From: Isotricha intestinalis
Lineage: Eukaryota > Ciliophora > Litostomatea > Vestibuliferida > Isotrichidae
Assembly (NCBI GenBank): GCA_023807065.1
Contig: JAJJLU010000579.1
Span: forward strand, 1 to 29,918
Direction: 5' to 3'
DNA: 29,918 bases
In this document: one piece after another, positions 9,217 through 18,606 of the stretch
How positions within the stretch are numbered: the first letter of the stretch is position 1
Layout: every line of letters starts with the position of its first letter
Notes under the pieces: model-generated
What the model was told of the DNA's origin: nothing
The model's database searches: none
Seen by the model: the letters and a program-made list of their open reading frames with translations, nothing else
Translations under genes and position numbers: made by a program

Positions 9217-10342
9217 TTATTATTATTAATTATACAAGTTCAATCTTAAATCAATTAAATCACCTTCAAAAAAATATATAATATATATGAATGTAAAAAA
9301 AATAATATTTTATTAAAAAATATTTTCTATAAATTAATATTATTTAATATTCAAAAAAGAATAAAAATTTGATTTTCCTTTTTCATTAAAATATTTAAAT
9401 ACAAAAATCTTTTTTTTGAATTTTAATTTAGAACTTTTAAAAATTCAAAAACTAATTATTTTTTAAAATTTAAATTATTTGTTAAATGATTTAAAATAAT
9501 TATATTTTTGAAATATTAGAAAATTCACTTTTAATTAAAAGTTTCCAATCTTTAAATGAACAAAGAACAAAAATCCCTATTTTCAATGATTATAATAAAT
9601 TTTCAACTTCAATGTCTTTATATTTAATTGATAATAGATATATTATTATTCATTTAATCAGATTATGATAAATATCAAAAAAATAGTATTTTTTCTTCTA
9701 AATTTCCTCCTCCTCAAATTTGTAAATTAAATTTTAAAAAATTCTCAATTTATTTTTATTTTTATTTATATAAATTTTGTCATAGTAATTATTATATATT
9801 AACTAATTATAATACTCAACGATTATTTAATCTTCTGTTTTAATTGTTAATAAATTTAATTTAGATTTTTTAAATCTAATATTTTCTTTTTAAAAGTCTG
9901 GGAATTAATTAATGAAATATAATTATCTAAATTAATTTTTATTATATTTATATATTTTTAATTAAATTCTTTTCAAAAAACATACAAACATTATTTATGT
10001 ATAAATAAATTTGATTAATTTATTATAATTAAATCAAAGAGGTATTTATATATTATTATAATTGGATTTATTGTAAAAAATAATATTTACTGAATTTAAA
10101 TAATGCTTTTATAAATATAAATAGAAAAGAAAATTTCTTTTTCAAATAAAAATAATATTGAATATATTTTATAAATTACTTTATAAAACAATAAAAAATA
10201 CTGAAAACAATATTTTTAAAATAAAAAAAAGATTTATCCTTTTCTCTTTTTATATATAAAAATAAAATACATTTACAAAATGAATTATTTATAAAAATTT
10301 TCAATTATAAAGGATAATAAACAAAGAATCATACAAATATAA
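9217..10342. other. 1.1 kb gene-poor region between two leftward genes
   Basis: The region contains the frame-broken + strand relic annotated separately at 9486-9958. Before it (9217-9485) and after it (9959-10342) I see only AT-rich sequence with short A/T runs. The left part must hold the 5' region and promoter of the PAS gene starting at 9216. The right part holds the 3' end of the gene at 10343-10843. No tRNA-like or repeat structure was found. Confidence 0.55.
9486..9958 (+). pseudogene. probable decayed PHO80/CYCP-like cyclin gene
   Basis: Coding-like sequence runs through three frames. Frame A (9495-9668) reads ILENSLLIKSFQSLNEQR and on to a TGA; an ATG at 9486 is followed two codons later by TAA. 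Frame B (9658-9843) reads IFSSKFPPPQICKLNF, then YLYKFCHSNYYILTNYNTQR and LF. Frame C (9893-9958) reads KVWELINEI, stop, LSKLIFIIFIYF. In order these resemble three landmarks of P-type cyclins: the FxSxxxPxI box, the YIDRxxxxNxxxLTxxNxHRL helix, and KVGGIxxxELNxLExxFL. About 20 residues seem to be missing between box 1 and box 2. The frame changes do not fit an obvious GT-AG intron. A diverged gene with introns or assembly errors is possible, but a relic is more likely. The family assignment comes from motif order only. Confidence 0.45.
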
Positions 10343-10843
10343 TTAATGTTTAACTTTTTTTTTAGAAATTTTAACAAAAGATAAACAAGGATCATGGTAA
10401 ACATAACTTTTAATGACATCTTCTTTATTATCAAAAGCAATTGGTAAACTTTGTTTACTTTTTGATTTTTTAAGATTAATATTTAATGAAGAGTCATTAT
10501 CTATATTAATATTGTTATTAATATTTAAATGTATATTATTATTTAATTTATAATCTTTATTTTCATCATTTTTATTTAAAGTTTGACTCTTATTTAATTT
10601 ACAATTTTTAATTTCTTTTTCATTGTTTAAAGGATTACTTATTGTTTTTTTTAAGGAAACACAATTTGTCATTATTTGGTCATTATTAATGTAATTTTTT
10701 TTATATATATTTTGTCTATTTGAATTATTTACACTTTCTCTATTTGTTCCTCTTTCAACATTTTTAATTATTTTTTCTACATCAATTGATTTTTCAATTT
10801 TATGATGACAAGTTATACAATTACAAAATGTTTGATTTCCCAT
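10343..10843 (-). CDS. small Cys-containing protein with possible N-terminal lipidation
   Basis: A 166-residue protein of unknown family. The first ATG (10843) begins MGNQTFCNCITCHHKIEK: Gly at position 2 and Cys at 7, 9 and 12. This pattern occurs in proteins that are N-myristoylated and then palmitoylated, although Phe at position 6 is not the preferred small residue. CxCxxCHH could also bind a metal. The middle (about 25-130) is Asn/Lys-rich low complexity. The end has a more complex stretch, SLPIAFDNKEDVIKSYVYHDP, then a basic tail KISKKKVKH. The frame extends one codon upstream only through TTG. Stop is TAA. It lies 203 bases downstream of the Asn-rich gene on the same strand. Confidence 0.65.
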   Translation of the reverse strand: MGNQTFCNCITCHHKIEKSIDVEKIIKNVERGTNRESVNNSNRQNIYKKNYINNDQIMTNCVSLKKTISNPLNNEKEIKNCKLNKSQTLNKNDENKDYKLNNNIHLNINNNINIDNDSSLNINLKKSKSKQSLPIAFDNKEDVIKSYVYHDPCLSFVKISKKKVKH

Positions 10844-11046
10844 CAATTATAATTTTATTTTTAATAAAGAATTATTCATATATTAATTAAATAATAAGTT
10901 TAATTTTCTTTTTTTAGATTTATAACCAAAAATAAATATTAAGATATAGATTTTATATTAATAAAGGAAAAAACAATTTTAATTTTACTCTTTTGAATTA
11001 TAATTACAAATATTTAAAAAAAAGATAAATATTAATTAAAAAAAAT

Positions 11047-12948
11047 TTACAAAGATTGTTTTATTCTTTCAGCTGCCGAATGATATAATTCATGACTTAA
11101 TAATAATGTTTCTAATTGTCTATTTTCTGATAATATTTTATTTAATCCATCTTCATTATTATTATTATTTATATTTCTTAACTTTTTTCTAATTGGAAAT
11201 TTTGGAATTAAAGGGAATTTACTTTTATTTAATTTGTTATTTTTTTCTTTATTATTTAACAATAAATTTTTATCAAATTTTTTTTCACTTTCTTCTTCTA
11301 ATGAATCAGTTAAAATGTTTTTTTCATTTTCTTCCTTTTCATTTTCTTTTTTTTTAATTATTTCAGATTTATTTAATTTCTTTTTATTATATATTTTCAT
11401 TCTTTCAAGTTCAATTTTTTGAAGAGATTTACAATATTCATATTTTTTTATATATTTCTTATTATTTTCCTCCCATTGAGGAGTACCAATATTACTTAAA
11501 CTTGAAGGATATCTATAATTAAATTTTTTAGTGTTTTCTTTAAATTCTTCAATAGAATAAGGTTTATATAATATTTTTTTTTCTTTGTTTTTTTTTGAAA
11601 AATTATTATTTTTATTAATTATTTTAGGTAATTTATTCTCATTTTTATTATTATATGAATTTATTATATTATTTGTAAGTGGAAGTTTATTTGAATTTAT
11701 ATTATCACTTAAATTATTATTTAAAGGAATTTGAGTTATAAAATCTCCTTTTATATTTTTTGATAAATCTACTGAATTTCTTTTTGTTTGTTCAATTTTT
11801 TTTTTTGAATTGTTATTACTTTTATTTATTAACTGTTTCTGTTTATTAATTAAAGATCTTAATAAATTATTTCTTTCATATATATTTGAATTCCCTTTAT
11901 TCAAATATGGATATTTTAAATGATATATTTTATTTGATAAATTTTTACTTAGTCTATTATAAAATTGCGTTGCTTCTTTATTTAAAATATTCATTTGATA
12001 TTTTGTTAAATTAAATGAATCATCATCACTTAAAGAATTTGTTATTATATCACTTTCATTTAAATTAGTTGGAATATTTTTATGTATCTTTTTTTTTTCT
12101 TCCTTTTCATTTAAATTACTTTTATTTGTTAAATCTTTATTATATTCTTTATTATAATTATTTTCTATATTATCATTATGTTTTATTGTATCTTCAATAT
12201 TTTCTTTTTTTATATTTTTATTATTTTCTTCATTAGTAAAATAAACATTATTATTAATTTCATTATTATCATTCATTTCAATAGTCTTTTCATTATTATT
12301 AATATCAATATTATTTTCTTTAATTTCAATAGTATTTTCTTTTATGTTATTATTAATATCAAGATTATTTTCATTAACTTGAATAATATTTTCTTTTATG
12401 TTATTAATACTTTGTATTGATCTTCTATTTTCATTATCTATATTTTCACATTCAATTGTATTAAAATTATTAAGATTATTATTATTGTTTATTCCTTGAT
12501 AACAATTTTTAATATATGGATTGGAAATTGGCATAATTGGTTTTTGTGAAAATTTATTAAATAAAAGAAATTCTTTATTTTCTTTAATAGGTTTAACTTC
12601 AATAAAATCATAATTCTTATTTTTATTTTTTTTATCTAATTTTTTTTCTTGTTTAAAAATATTATTTTGAATAGTATTTTCATCTTCTAAATTATGATTA
12701 ATATTATTCAATTGTTGATTTTCATTATTGTAATTTATATTATTTGTTTGATTCCAATCTTCTAAATTTTCAAAATTGATTCCATTTTTATCTGTTTGTT
12801 CTTCTATATTATTATTTGGAAAAATAACTTCTGGTAAAGAATAATAATCTATATTTTTTTCTTCTTTTTGTTTTTGTTTTTCTTTTATTTTATTTATTCT
12901 ATTTAATTTATCTTGAAAAATTCTTACATATGAATTTTTCTTGATCAT
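11047..12948 (-). CDS. Asn-rich protein with a Jhy-like segment
   Basis: A 633-residue protein, mostly low-complexity Asn/Lys/Glu/Ile, with a lightly repeated stretch near 181-230 (units like IKENTIEIKENNIDINNN). The most informative part is about 459-523: YKPYSIEEFKENTKKF, then LSNIGTPQWEENNKKYIKKYEYCKSLQKIELER. The order 'KPYS-xx-(E/D)-(F/Y)', a Gly, then 'WE...K...YxxxLxxI' resembles the conserved core of Jhy (C11orf63) proteins, which are linked to motile cilia in animals. The C-terminus (600-633) is a second conserved-looking helix, LSENRQLETLLLSHELYHSA. Jhy identity is an inference from memory of that motif; the gene itself is clear. ATG at 12948, TAA stop, no intron needed. Confidence 0.7.
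   Translation of the reverse strand: MIKKNSYVRIFQDKLNRINKIKEKQKQKEEKNIDYYSLPEVIFPNNNIEEQTDKNGINFENLEDWNQTNNINYNNENQQLNNINHNLEDENTIQNNIFKQEKKLDKKNKNKNYDFIEVKPIKENKEFLLFNKFSQKPIMPISNPYIKNCYQGINNNNNLNNFNTIECENIDNENRRSIQSINNIKENIIQVNENNLDINNNIKENTIEIKENNIDINNNEKTIEMNDNNEINNNVYFTNEENNKNIKKENIEDTIKHNDNIENNYNKEYNKDLTNKSNLNEKEEKKKIHKNIPTNLNESDIITNSLSDDDSFNLTKYQMNILNKEATQFYNRLSKNLSNKIYHLKYPYLNKGNSNIYERNNLLRSLINKQKQLINKSNNNSKKKIEQTKRNSVDLSKNIKGDFITQIPLNNNLSDNINSNKLPLTNNIINSYNNKNENKLPKIINKNNNFSKKNKEKKILYKPYSIEEFKENTKKFNYRYPSSLSNIGTPQWEENNKKYIKKYEYCKSLQKIELERMKIYNKKKLNKSEIIKKKENEKEENEKNILTDSLEEESEKKFDKNLLLNNKEKNNKLNKSKFPLIPKFPIRKKLRNINNNNNEDGLNKILSENRQLETLLLSHELYHSAAERIKQSL
12255..12410 (-). repeat. imperfect in-frame tandem repeat in the Asn-rich gene
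   Basis: About three copies of a 51-54-base unit encode KENIIQVNENNLDINNNI, KENTIEIKENNIDINNN and a shorter EKTIEMNDNNEINNN. The period keeps the frame. Copies differ mainly by single substitutions, which suggests recent slippage expansion inside a disordered part of the protein. Confidence 0.6.
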
Positions 12949-13044
12949 TTTTTTTAATTGAATTATTATTTAAAGAAAGAACGATTTTTCGAATAGAAAA
13001 TAAGTTATATAAAATAAATATAAAATATAATATATATAAAATTT

Positions 13045-16000
13045 TTAATTATTAAAATCATTTTCTATATATGAAGATAATTCATGATTTGAATAAATGA
13101 TATTAATAGGAATAATTCTAAAAATGCATCTTGCAACAGATAATAAATAAATAATTCTTTTTTGGAATAAAAATAGAATATAAAAAATATAAATTAATAC
13201 TTCAAATATAACTATAAAATAAAAAGAAAGGACAATAGATTTATTATATTTTAATTTTTTTTTTTGATTATTTAAAGTAGCAGAAGCTATTTTATCAATA
13301 AAAGAAATAACATAATTATAAAATAAATATTCACATTCTTCTATTTCAACAGAAGAATACAATTGTCTTGTATCATAATTTTGATTTTGAGAAATATAAT
13401 AATTCATTAATTCCATTAAAATTTCAACTTTTGATTTAATTAAATTAAAAATTGAATTTGTATTATTAACAACTTGAACTTTTGAATCAATTAAACAAAA
13501 ATCATATTTTTCATTTTGAGTTTTACTATTAAATGTAGCATCACAAATATTAATTTGCATATCATTATATAATTTTAAAATATCATCAAATTTAGCAATA
13601 TTATTCATTATTTCTTGAAGAGAAAAATTAGAATTTATACTTAAATAATTTATTTTATGTTCAATTGGAAAATAAGTAAAACTATATTTTAAATCTAATA
13701 ATGAAATTGAAGCTGATAAAACTAATTCATAAATATATATTTGAATATTTAATATTTTATTTGTTGATTTTACTATTGATTTTGTTATTAATAATGTTGT
13801 TAATATAAATTCTATTCCTATTATTGTTAAAATTAAAGATTGAATGTAATTATGTTTAAATAATTGTAATGATTTTTTCTTATCTGATTCTATTTCTAAT
13901 AAATTAAATTCATCTTCTTTTTTTTTCCTTTCTGTTGAAATATTATCTTTTTTGTCTTCTTCTTCATTTAATATATTCTTACTTAAGTTCCTTGACAAAT
14001 TAAATGAAATATTTGTATTATTTATTTGATTTTCAATATCTTTTAAATTGATTAGATTAAAATAATGATTATCTTCATAATTAATTTCAATATATCTTTT
14101 TAATAATAATGTAAATTGTTCTAAATTTTTAATAGTTTCATCAATTTCAACAGAATTAATTTTTGAAATTTTTTCAAACCCATCTTTAATATTTTTATTA
14201 GTCTTATATAAAATAAAAGTATTTCCAATAATAATAATAATATTAATAACAGCACAAAAGCAACAAGTAAATCTAATATTATGTGAAGAATTATTATTAA
14301 ATTCTTTTAAAATTTCAGGTATTTCTTTAATTTTTTCTAAATTTTTAGGAAGAAAACTATTATAAGCATTATTAATAGAATTAAAAGCATAATAAATAAA
14401 ATTTTTTTTTTTATATTTATTAATATCTTTTAAATGTAAAAGATAATTAATATATTCATTATCATTTAATAAAACAGATGAACTTGCTAAAATTTGAAAT
14501 AAAGCAAAAGGATAAGGTTCTTTACTATTATATATATTATTCATATTATTGATTGATTCTTTTTCCCAAAATAAATTTTTACTTTCTGAAGTAAAAGCAA
14601 CAATTGATTTTTCAACTAAAGAAAAATTAGTCATGATATTATCAATCCATTCTAAAGAATAATTTTTAAGTCTATTAAAGTAAATATCATTTGAATTTAA
14701 ATATATATTATATGAAAAATTTTCAATTAAATTATTAGTTGATAATATAAATATTGTATCAAAAGAAATTAAAGTAGAAACTAAAAAAGTCATCCAATTT
14801 GTAGTTTGATATAATTTATTATTTATATTTGTAACATTAAATAAATTATTACATAATTGATCAAATAAATTTAAAATTAAAGGAAGAAAAATTACAAAAG
14901 AAGTAAAAATAAAAAATAAAATAACTTTATAATATTTTAACATGTAATAACTATTAATAGTTTTAAATGCATTATTTCTATTTTCTTCTATTCTATTTTT
15001 TTTAGATAAATTTTCATTATATGTTGAAGATGTTTGAGAAGAATTTTCATCAATTAAAATCTCTGGTTTTACTTTTCCATGAATTGAACTATAAGAAATA
15101 ATTTCTTCTTTACTTTTAATTAATTTTTCTTGAAAATTTATATCAAAAGATGACATTTTAAGAAATTCTTCATATAATAATATTAAATTTTTTCTTTTTT
15201 CTAAATTTATTTTATATAATTTTTTTAAACATTCAGTTTTTACTTTTTTGATTTGTTTTATTCCTTCATTTTTTTTTTCTGTTTGAGAAAAAATATTATT
15301 ATTCATTAAATCTTCTTCTTCATTTTCATCTTCAATAAAATTTTCTAAATCTTTATTTTCAATTACTTTTACATAATAAGCTGAATTTTCTTTTGAACCA
15401 AATTTAAATTTTTCAAAAATTAAATGAAATTTATTTCCAATTTGATATTCTCCTTCGGGGTGACTTGAATTAATATAATCTTTTAATTCAATAAAATCTC
15501 CTTTAGAAAATAATACTTTATATTTATTTATTTTATTTAAAAAAATAATTTCTTCTTCACTTTTATATAAATCATTTTTATTTTTTCCTCTTTGACTTTC
15601 ATTACTAGATTGTAAAGTTTTATTTTTTTTATTTTCTAACTTAGAATTTTTTCTTTTATTATCATTATTCATTTTAAAAGGAATTTCTTCTTCAATAAAA
15701 TAAGTGAAATCATTTAAAGAGCTTTGCTCATTATATTCTTCATTAATAGTATCAACATTAATAAAAGAATCTTTTTTTAATGATTTATTTCTAAAATTTA
15801 AAATAAAGTAAGGAAATTTAATTTCACTTTCTAATTCAATATTTTCGTTAAAATCTAATAATTCTTCTGGAGGTTGTAAATTAGATATATCTTCTAAAAT
15901 AATAGTTTTTTCAAGTGCTTTATCATTGAAAAATGATTGTCTAAAAAAAAAAGATCTATTAACAACTGGAGTAATTGGAGTAATTGGAGTAGTTGGTTCA

Positions 16001-18606
16001 TAATTATTTAATAATGAAGTTCTTAAAAATTTATTTGAAATTTCACTTAAATTTGAATTCACTGTAATATTTTGAATTGAATCTAATGTTTCTTTATTAT
16101 TATTATTTCCTTTTATTACTAATGGTTCATTAGTATTTGAATCATTTTGTGTTTTTTTTTTATTTATTACTTTCTGAAGAATTCCTGACATTTTGTTTTT
16201 TATATCTGAAATTCCTCTTTTTGCCATTGTCGATGGATTCATTATTAATTTTTTATTTTTTATTATTATCATATTTTGATATAATCTTATAAATTGACGA
16301 CAAATAGAATAAAATGGAATATCATACATTTTAAATAATTCTTTATTTTCAATATTAAATTTTTGCGTTAAATGATTTGTCATTCCTATAATATTATATT
16401 TATTATCTAATAATATTAAATCTTCAGTTTTTTCTTTTGTTATCATGACAATAAATAATACAGATTTATTTAAAACTGGAAATAAATTTAATGCTATTTT
16501 AACCATAAAAATATTATTATCTTTATCTTTAGCAAAGCTTTTAAAACTTTTTTTTCCTAAAATATCTCTTTGTCCAATTTGAAGATAGTTTTCAATAAAA
16601 GAAATATGAATTTCAGATAAAATTTTAGGCATTAAAATAGTACAAAATTTTCCTTTTAATTCATCTTTAGAATAACCAAATAAATCTATCATAGATTTAT
16701 TACATGTTATTATTTGTCCTTCATGTCCTATATCACCTGATCCTATTATTATTCCTGTTTCTTTTCCAAATAATATATTATAATAATTTATTTTTATTAT
16801 ATCAATTGTTATTTTATCACTTTTTTTTCTTATCATATCTAAATTTCTTTTTTTTATAAAATCATTATTTACTATTTCTACATAATTTGAATATAATTCA
16901 AATATTTCATTCACTCCATTAAATATTTTAAATAATTGTTTAAATATTTGTGATATTTTTAATTTTGTATTACATATTTTTTCCGTTATTTTAAATATTT
17001 CATTATAATTTATTGTATTTCTACTCTCTTTTAAAATATACCAAAAATTTAATGATAAATTTGCATCATTTGCTATTTCTTGAATAAATTCTTTTGATAT
17101 ATCTTCATATTTAAAATATAAAGATGAATTTAATTCTTCAAGACAATAAACTTGTCTATTATTATCTTTTAAATTTTGAATTAAATAATTTCTAATTTTA
17201 ACTTTTAATCTACAAAAAGAATAAAATTCAATATTTGTTAATTTTAATCTACTAACTTTGTTTAAAGTATAAATACTTAAACAAACATTACCAATAATAT
17301 GTAAATAAAAAAAAGATAAAATGATTAATAAATCTGGAAAAGGATTATTTTGATTTATCCAATAATTAAGTAATTTAACAATAAAAGTGTTTAAAAATAT
17401 TTTATTATTAACATTATGTTGTTCTTGAGTCCATCTTTCAATTTTTGGAGAATAAATTTTATTATTATTTTTGGTTAAACAAATTGGATTTGAACATTCA
17501 AATTTATGTAATTCTAATAATCCCATTAATAATATTTTTTTTTCTTCGTCTTCTCCTAAAGAATTTATAATTTTAATAATTTCTTTGATGAAATATAAAG
17601 CATAATATTTATTTTTTATTTTACTAAAAGGAGTTTTATAAATTAATTTATAATCTAAACTTTTTGAGATTATATAACTTGCATAACTAACTAAAAAACA
17701 TGAAGAAAGATAAATTAAACCTAAATTATCAACTGGAAAAATATAAAATATAAAAAAAATAAAAGAAATCCAAACATATAAAGAATGATAAATTCCAATT
17801 AAAAAAAAAATAGTTTTTTCATAATATAAGTGAACATGAATATAATAATAATAAAAAAATAATGAAGAAAGAATATTATAAATTAAAAAAATATATTTTG
17901 AAAGATAATATTGATTCAAAATAAATGAATAAATGATTAAATGAAAAGTCATTATATAATCATAAGCACAACTTGATTTTGATAAATAAGAATTTGATAA
18001 ATCTAAAACATCATTATTAAAAATTTGAATAATGAAAATCATTATTATTGCATAAAAAAAACAAAATAAAAAAATAAAAGATATAAAAAAATCATTTTTA
18101 AAAGAACAACTTGATTCTAAAATTATATGATTTTTATTTCCTTTAAAACAAAATTTTGCAAATGACATATCTAAAATAATATTATAAGCAATATATTTAA
18201 AAAAATTAAAACAATATATGAAAATTTTTTTTTTAAAATCAAAGTAAGATTGTCTATTAGTCATTTTAATTAAAATAAAAAAATAAATTCCTGAAACAAT
18301 AAAAAAAGTAAATAAAATGTAACCTGTAAATTTAAAGTTTTTATAATCATTTCTAAATAAATTTTTTAATCTTATGTATTTTTCAACGTTAATTAAAATT
18401 TTATTTATTTTTTTATTAGATTTTAATATTCCTAATTGAGGAGAAAAAAAACCAGAAATAATTTGAAGATAAAAAATACTTAAATATATTATTATATTAT
18501 TTTTTGAATGTCCTTGATTTGAAACAAATATATCTGAAAGAATAATATATCTTTCAAAAAAAGGAATTTTCTCTTTTTCATATAATTCAATTTCTTCATT
18601 TGTCAT
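13045..18606 (-). CDS. giant multi-pass PAS-domain protein, TmcB/TmcC-like (second copy)
   Basis: 1853 residues with the same layout as the gene at 3859-9216. There are many hydrophobic segments in about 35-330 and the shared H-x3-C-x4-C motif (H367, C371, C376). A clear PAS domain lies at about 615-735: GQIITCNKSMIDLFGYSKDE, then LKGKFCTILMPKILSEIH. A diverged PAS-like segment follows (ILLDNKYNIIGMTNHLTQKF). After a long charged, disordered linker come two TM-ectodomain-TM units, with helices near 1224-1252 and 1442-1470, then 1589-1613 and 1790-1820. No enzymatic output domain is visible. In other ciliates this family is large and of unknown function; a sensory role is inferred. A TPITPITPVV micro-repeat sits in the linker near residue 875. 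ATG at 18606, TAA stop; only 96 bases separate it from the gene at 12948. Confidence 0.87.
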   Translation of the reverse strand: MTNEEIELYEKEKIPFFERYIILSDIFVSNQGHSKNNIIIYLSIFYLQIISGFFSPQLGILKSNKKINKILINVEKYIRLKNLFRNDYKNFKFTGYILFTFFIVSGIYFFILIKMTNRQSYFDFKKKIFIYCFNFFKYIAYNIILDMSFAKFCFKGNKNHIILESSCSFKNDFFISFIFLFCFFYAIIMIFIIQIFNNDVLDLSNSYLSKSSCAYDYIMTFHLIIYSFILNQYYLSKYIFLIYNILSSLFFYYYYIHVHLYYEKTIFFLIGIYHSLYVWISFIFFIFYIFPVDNLGLIYLSSCFLVSYASYIISKSLDYKLIYKTPFSKIKNKYYALYFIKEIIKIINSLGEDEEKKILLMGLLELHKFECSNPICLTKNNNKIYSPKIERWTQEQHNVNNKIFLNTFIVKLLNYWINQNNPFPDLLIILSFFYLHIIGNVCLSIYTLNKVSRLKLTNIEFYSFCRLKVKIRNYLIQNLKDNNRQVYCLEELNSSLYFKYEDISKEFIQEIANDANLSLNFWYILKESRNTINYNEIFKITEKICNTKLKISQIFKQLFKIFNGVNEIFELYSNYVEIVNNDFIKKRNLDMIRKKSDKITIDIIKINYYNILFGKETGIIIGSGDIGHEGQIITCNKSMIDLFGYSKDELKGKFCTILMPKILSEIHISFIENYLQIGQRDILGKKSFKSFAKDKDNNIFMVKIALNLFPVLNKSVLFIVMITKEKTEDLILLDNKYNIIGMTNHLTQKFNIENKELFKMYDIPFYSICRQFIRLYQNMIIIKNKKLIMNPSTMAKRGISDIKNKMSGILQKVINKKKTQNDSNTNEPLVIKGNNNNKETLDSIQNITVNSNLSEISNKFLRTSLLNNYEPTTPITPITPVVNRSFFFRQSFFNDKALEKTIILEDISNLQPPEELLDFNENIELESEIKFPYFILNFRNKSLKKDSFINVDTINEEYNEQSSLNDFTYFIEEEIPFKMNNDNKRKNSKLENKKNKTLQSSNESQRGKNKNDLYKSEEEIIFLNKINKYKVLFSKGDFIELKDYINSSHPEGEYQIGNKFHLIFEKFKFGSKENSAYYVKVIENKDLENFIEDENEEEDLMNNNIFSQTEKKNEGIKQIKKVKTECLKKLYKINLEKRKNLILLYEEFLKMSSFDINFQEKLIKSKEEIISYSSIHGKVKPEILIDENSSQTSSTYNENLSKKNRIEENRNNAFKTINSYYMLKYYKVILFFIFTSFVIFLPLILNLFDQLCNNLFNVTNINNKLYQTTNWMTFLVSTLISFDTIFILSTNNLIENFSYNIYLNSNDIYFNRLKNYSLEWIDNIMTNFSLVEKSIVAFTSESKNLFWEKESINNMNNIYNSKEPYPFALFQILASSSVLLNDNEYINYLLHLKDINKYKKKNFIYYAFNSINNAYNSFLPKNLEKIKEIPEILKEFNNNSSHNIRFTCCFCAVINIIIIIGNTFILYKTNKNIKDGFEKISKINSVEIDETIKNLEQFTLLLKRYIEINYEDNHYFNLINLKDIENQINNTNISFNLSRNLSKNILNEEEDKKDNISTERKKKEDEFNLLEIESDKKKSLQLFKHNYIQSLILTIIGIEFILTTLLITKSIVKSTNKILNIQIYIYELVLSASISLLDLKYSFTYFPIEHKINYLSINSNFSLQEIMNNIAKFDDILKLYNDMQINICDATFNSKTQNEKYDFCLIDSKVQVVNNTNSIFNLIKSKVEILMELMNYYISQNQNYDTRQLYSSVEIEECEYLFYNYVISFIDKIASATLNNQKKKLKYNKSIVLSFYFIVIFEVLIYIFYILFLFQKRIIYLLSVARCIFRIIPINIIYSNHELSSYIENDFNN

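Noticed and set aside
9614..9661. GT-AG intron that would rejoin the cyclin-like fragments
   Set aside because: Its removal gives a stop at once and does not move frame A into frame B.
10844..10846. Extra first residue of the small Cys protein
   Set aside because: The codon is TTG; starting at the ATG 10843 gives a sensible MGN terminus.
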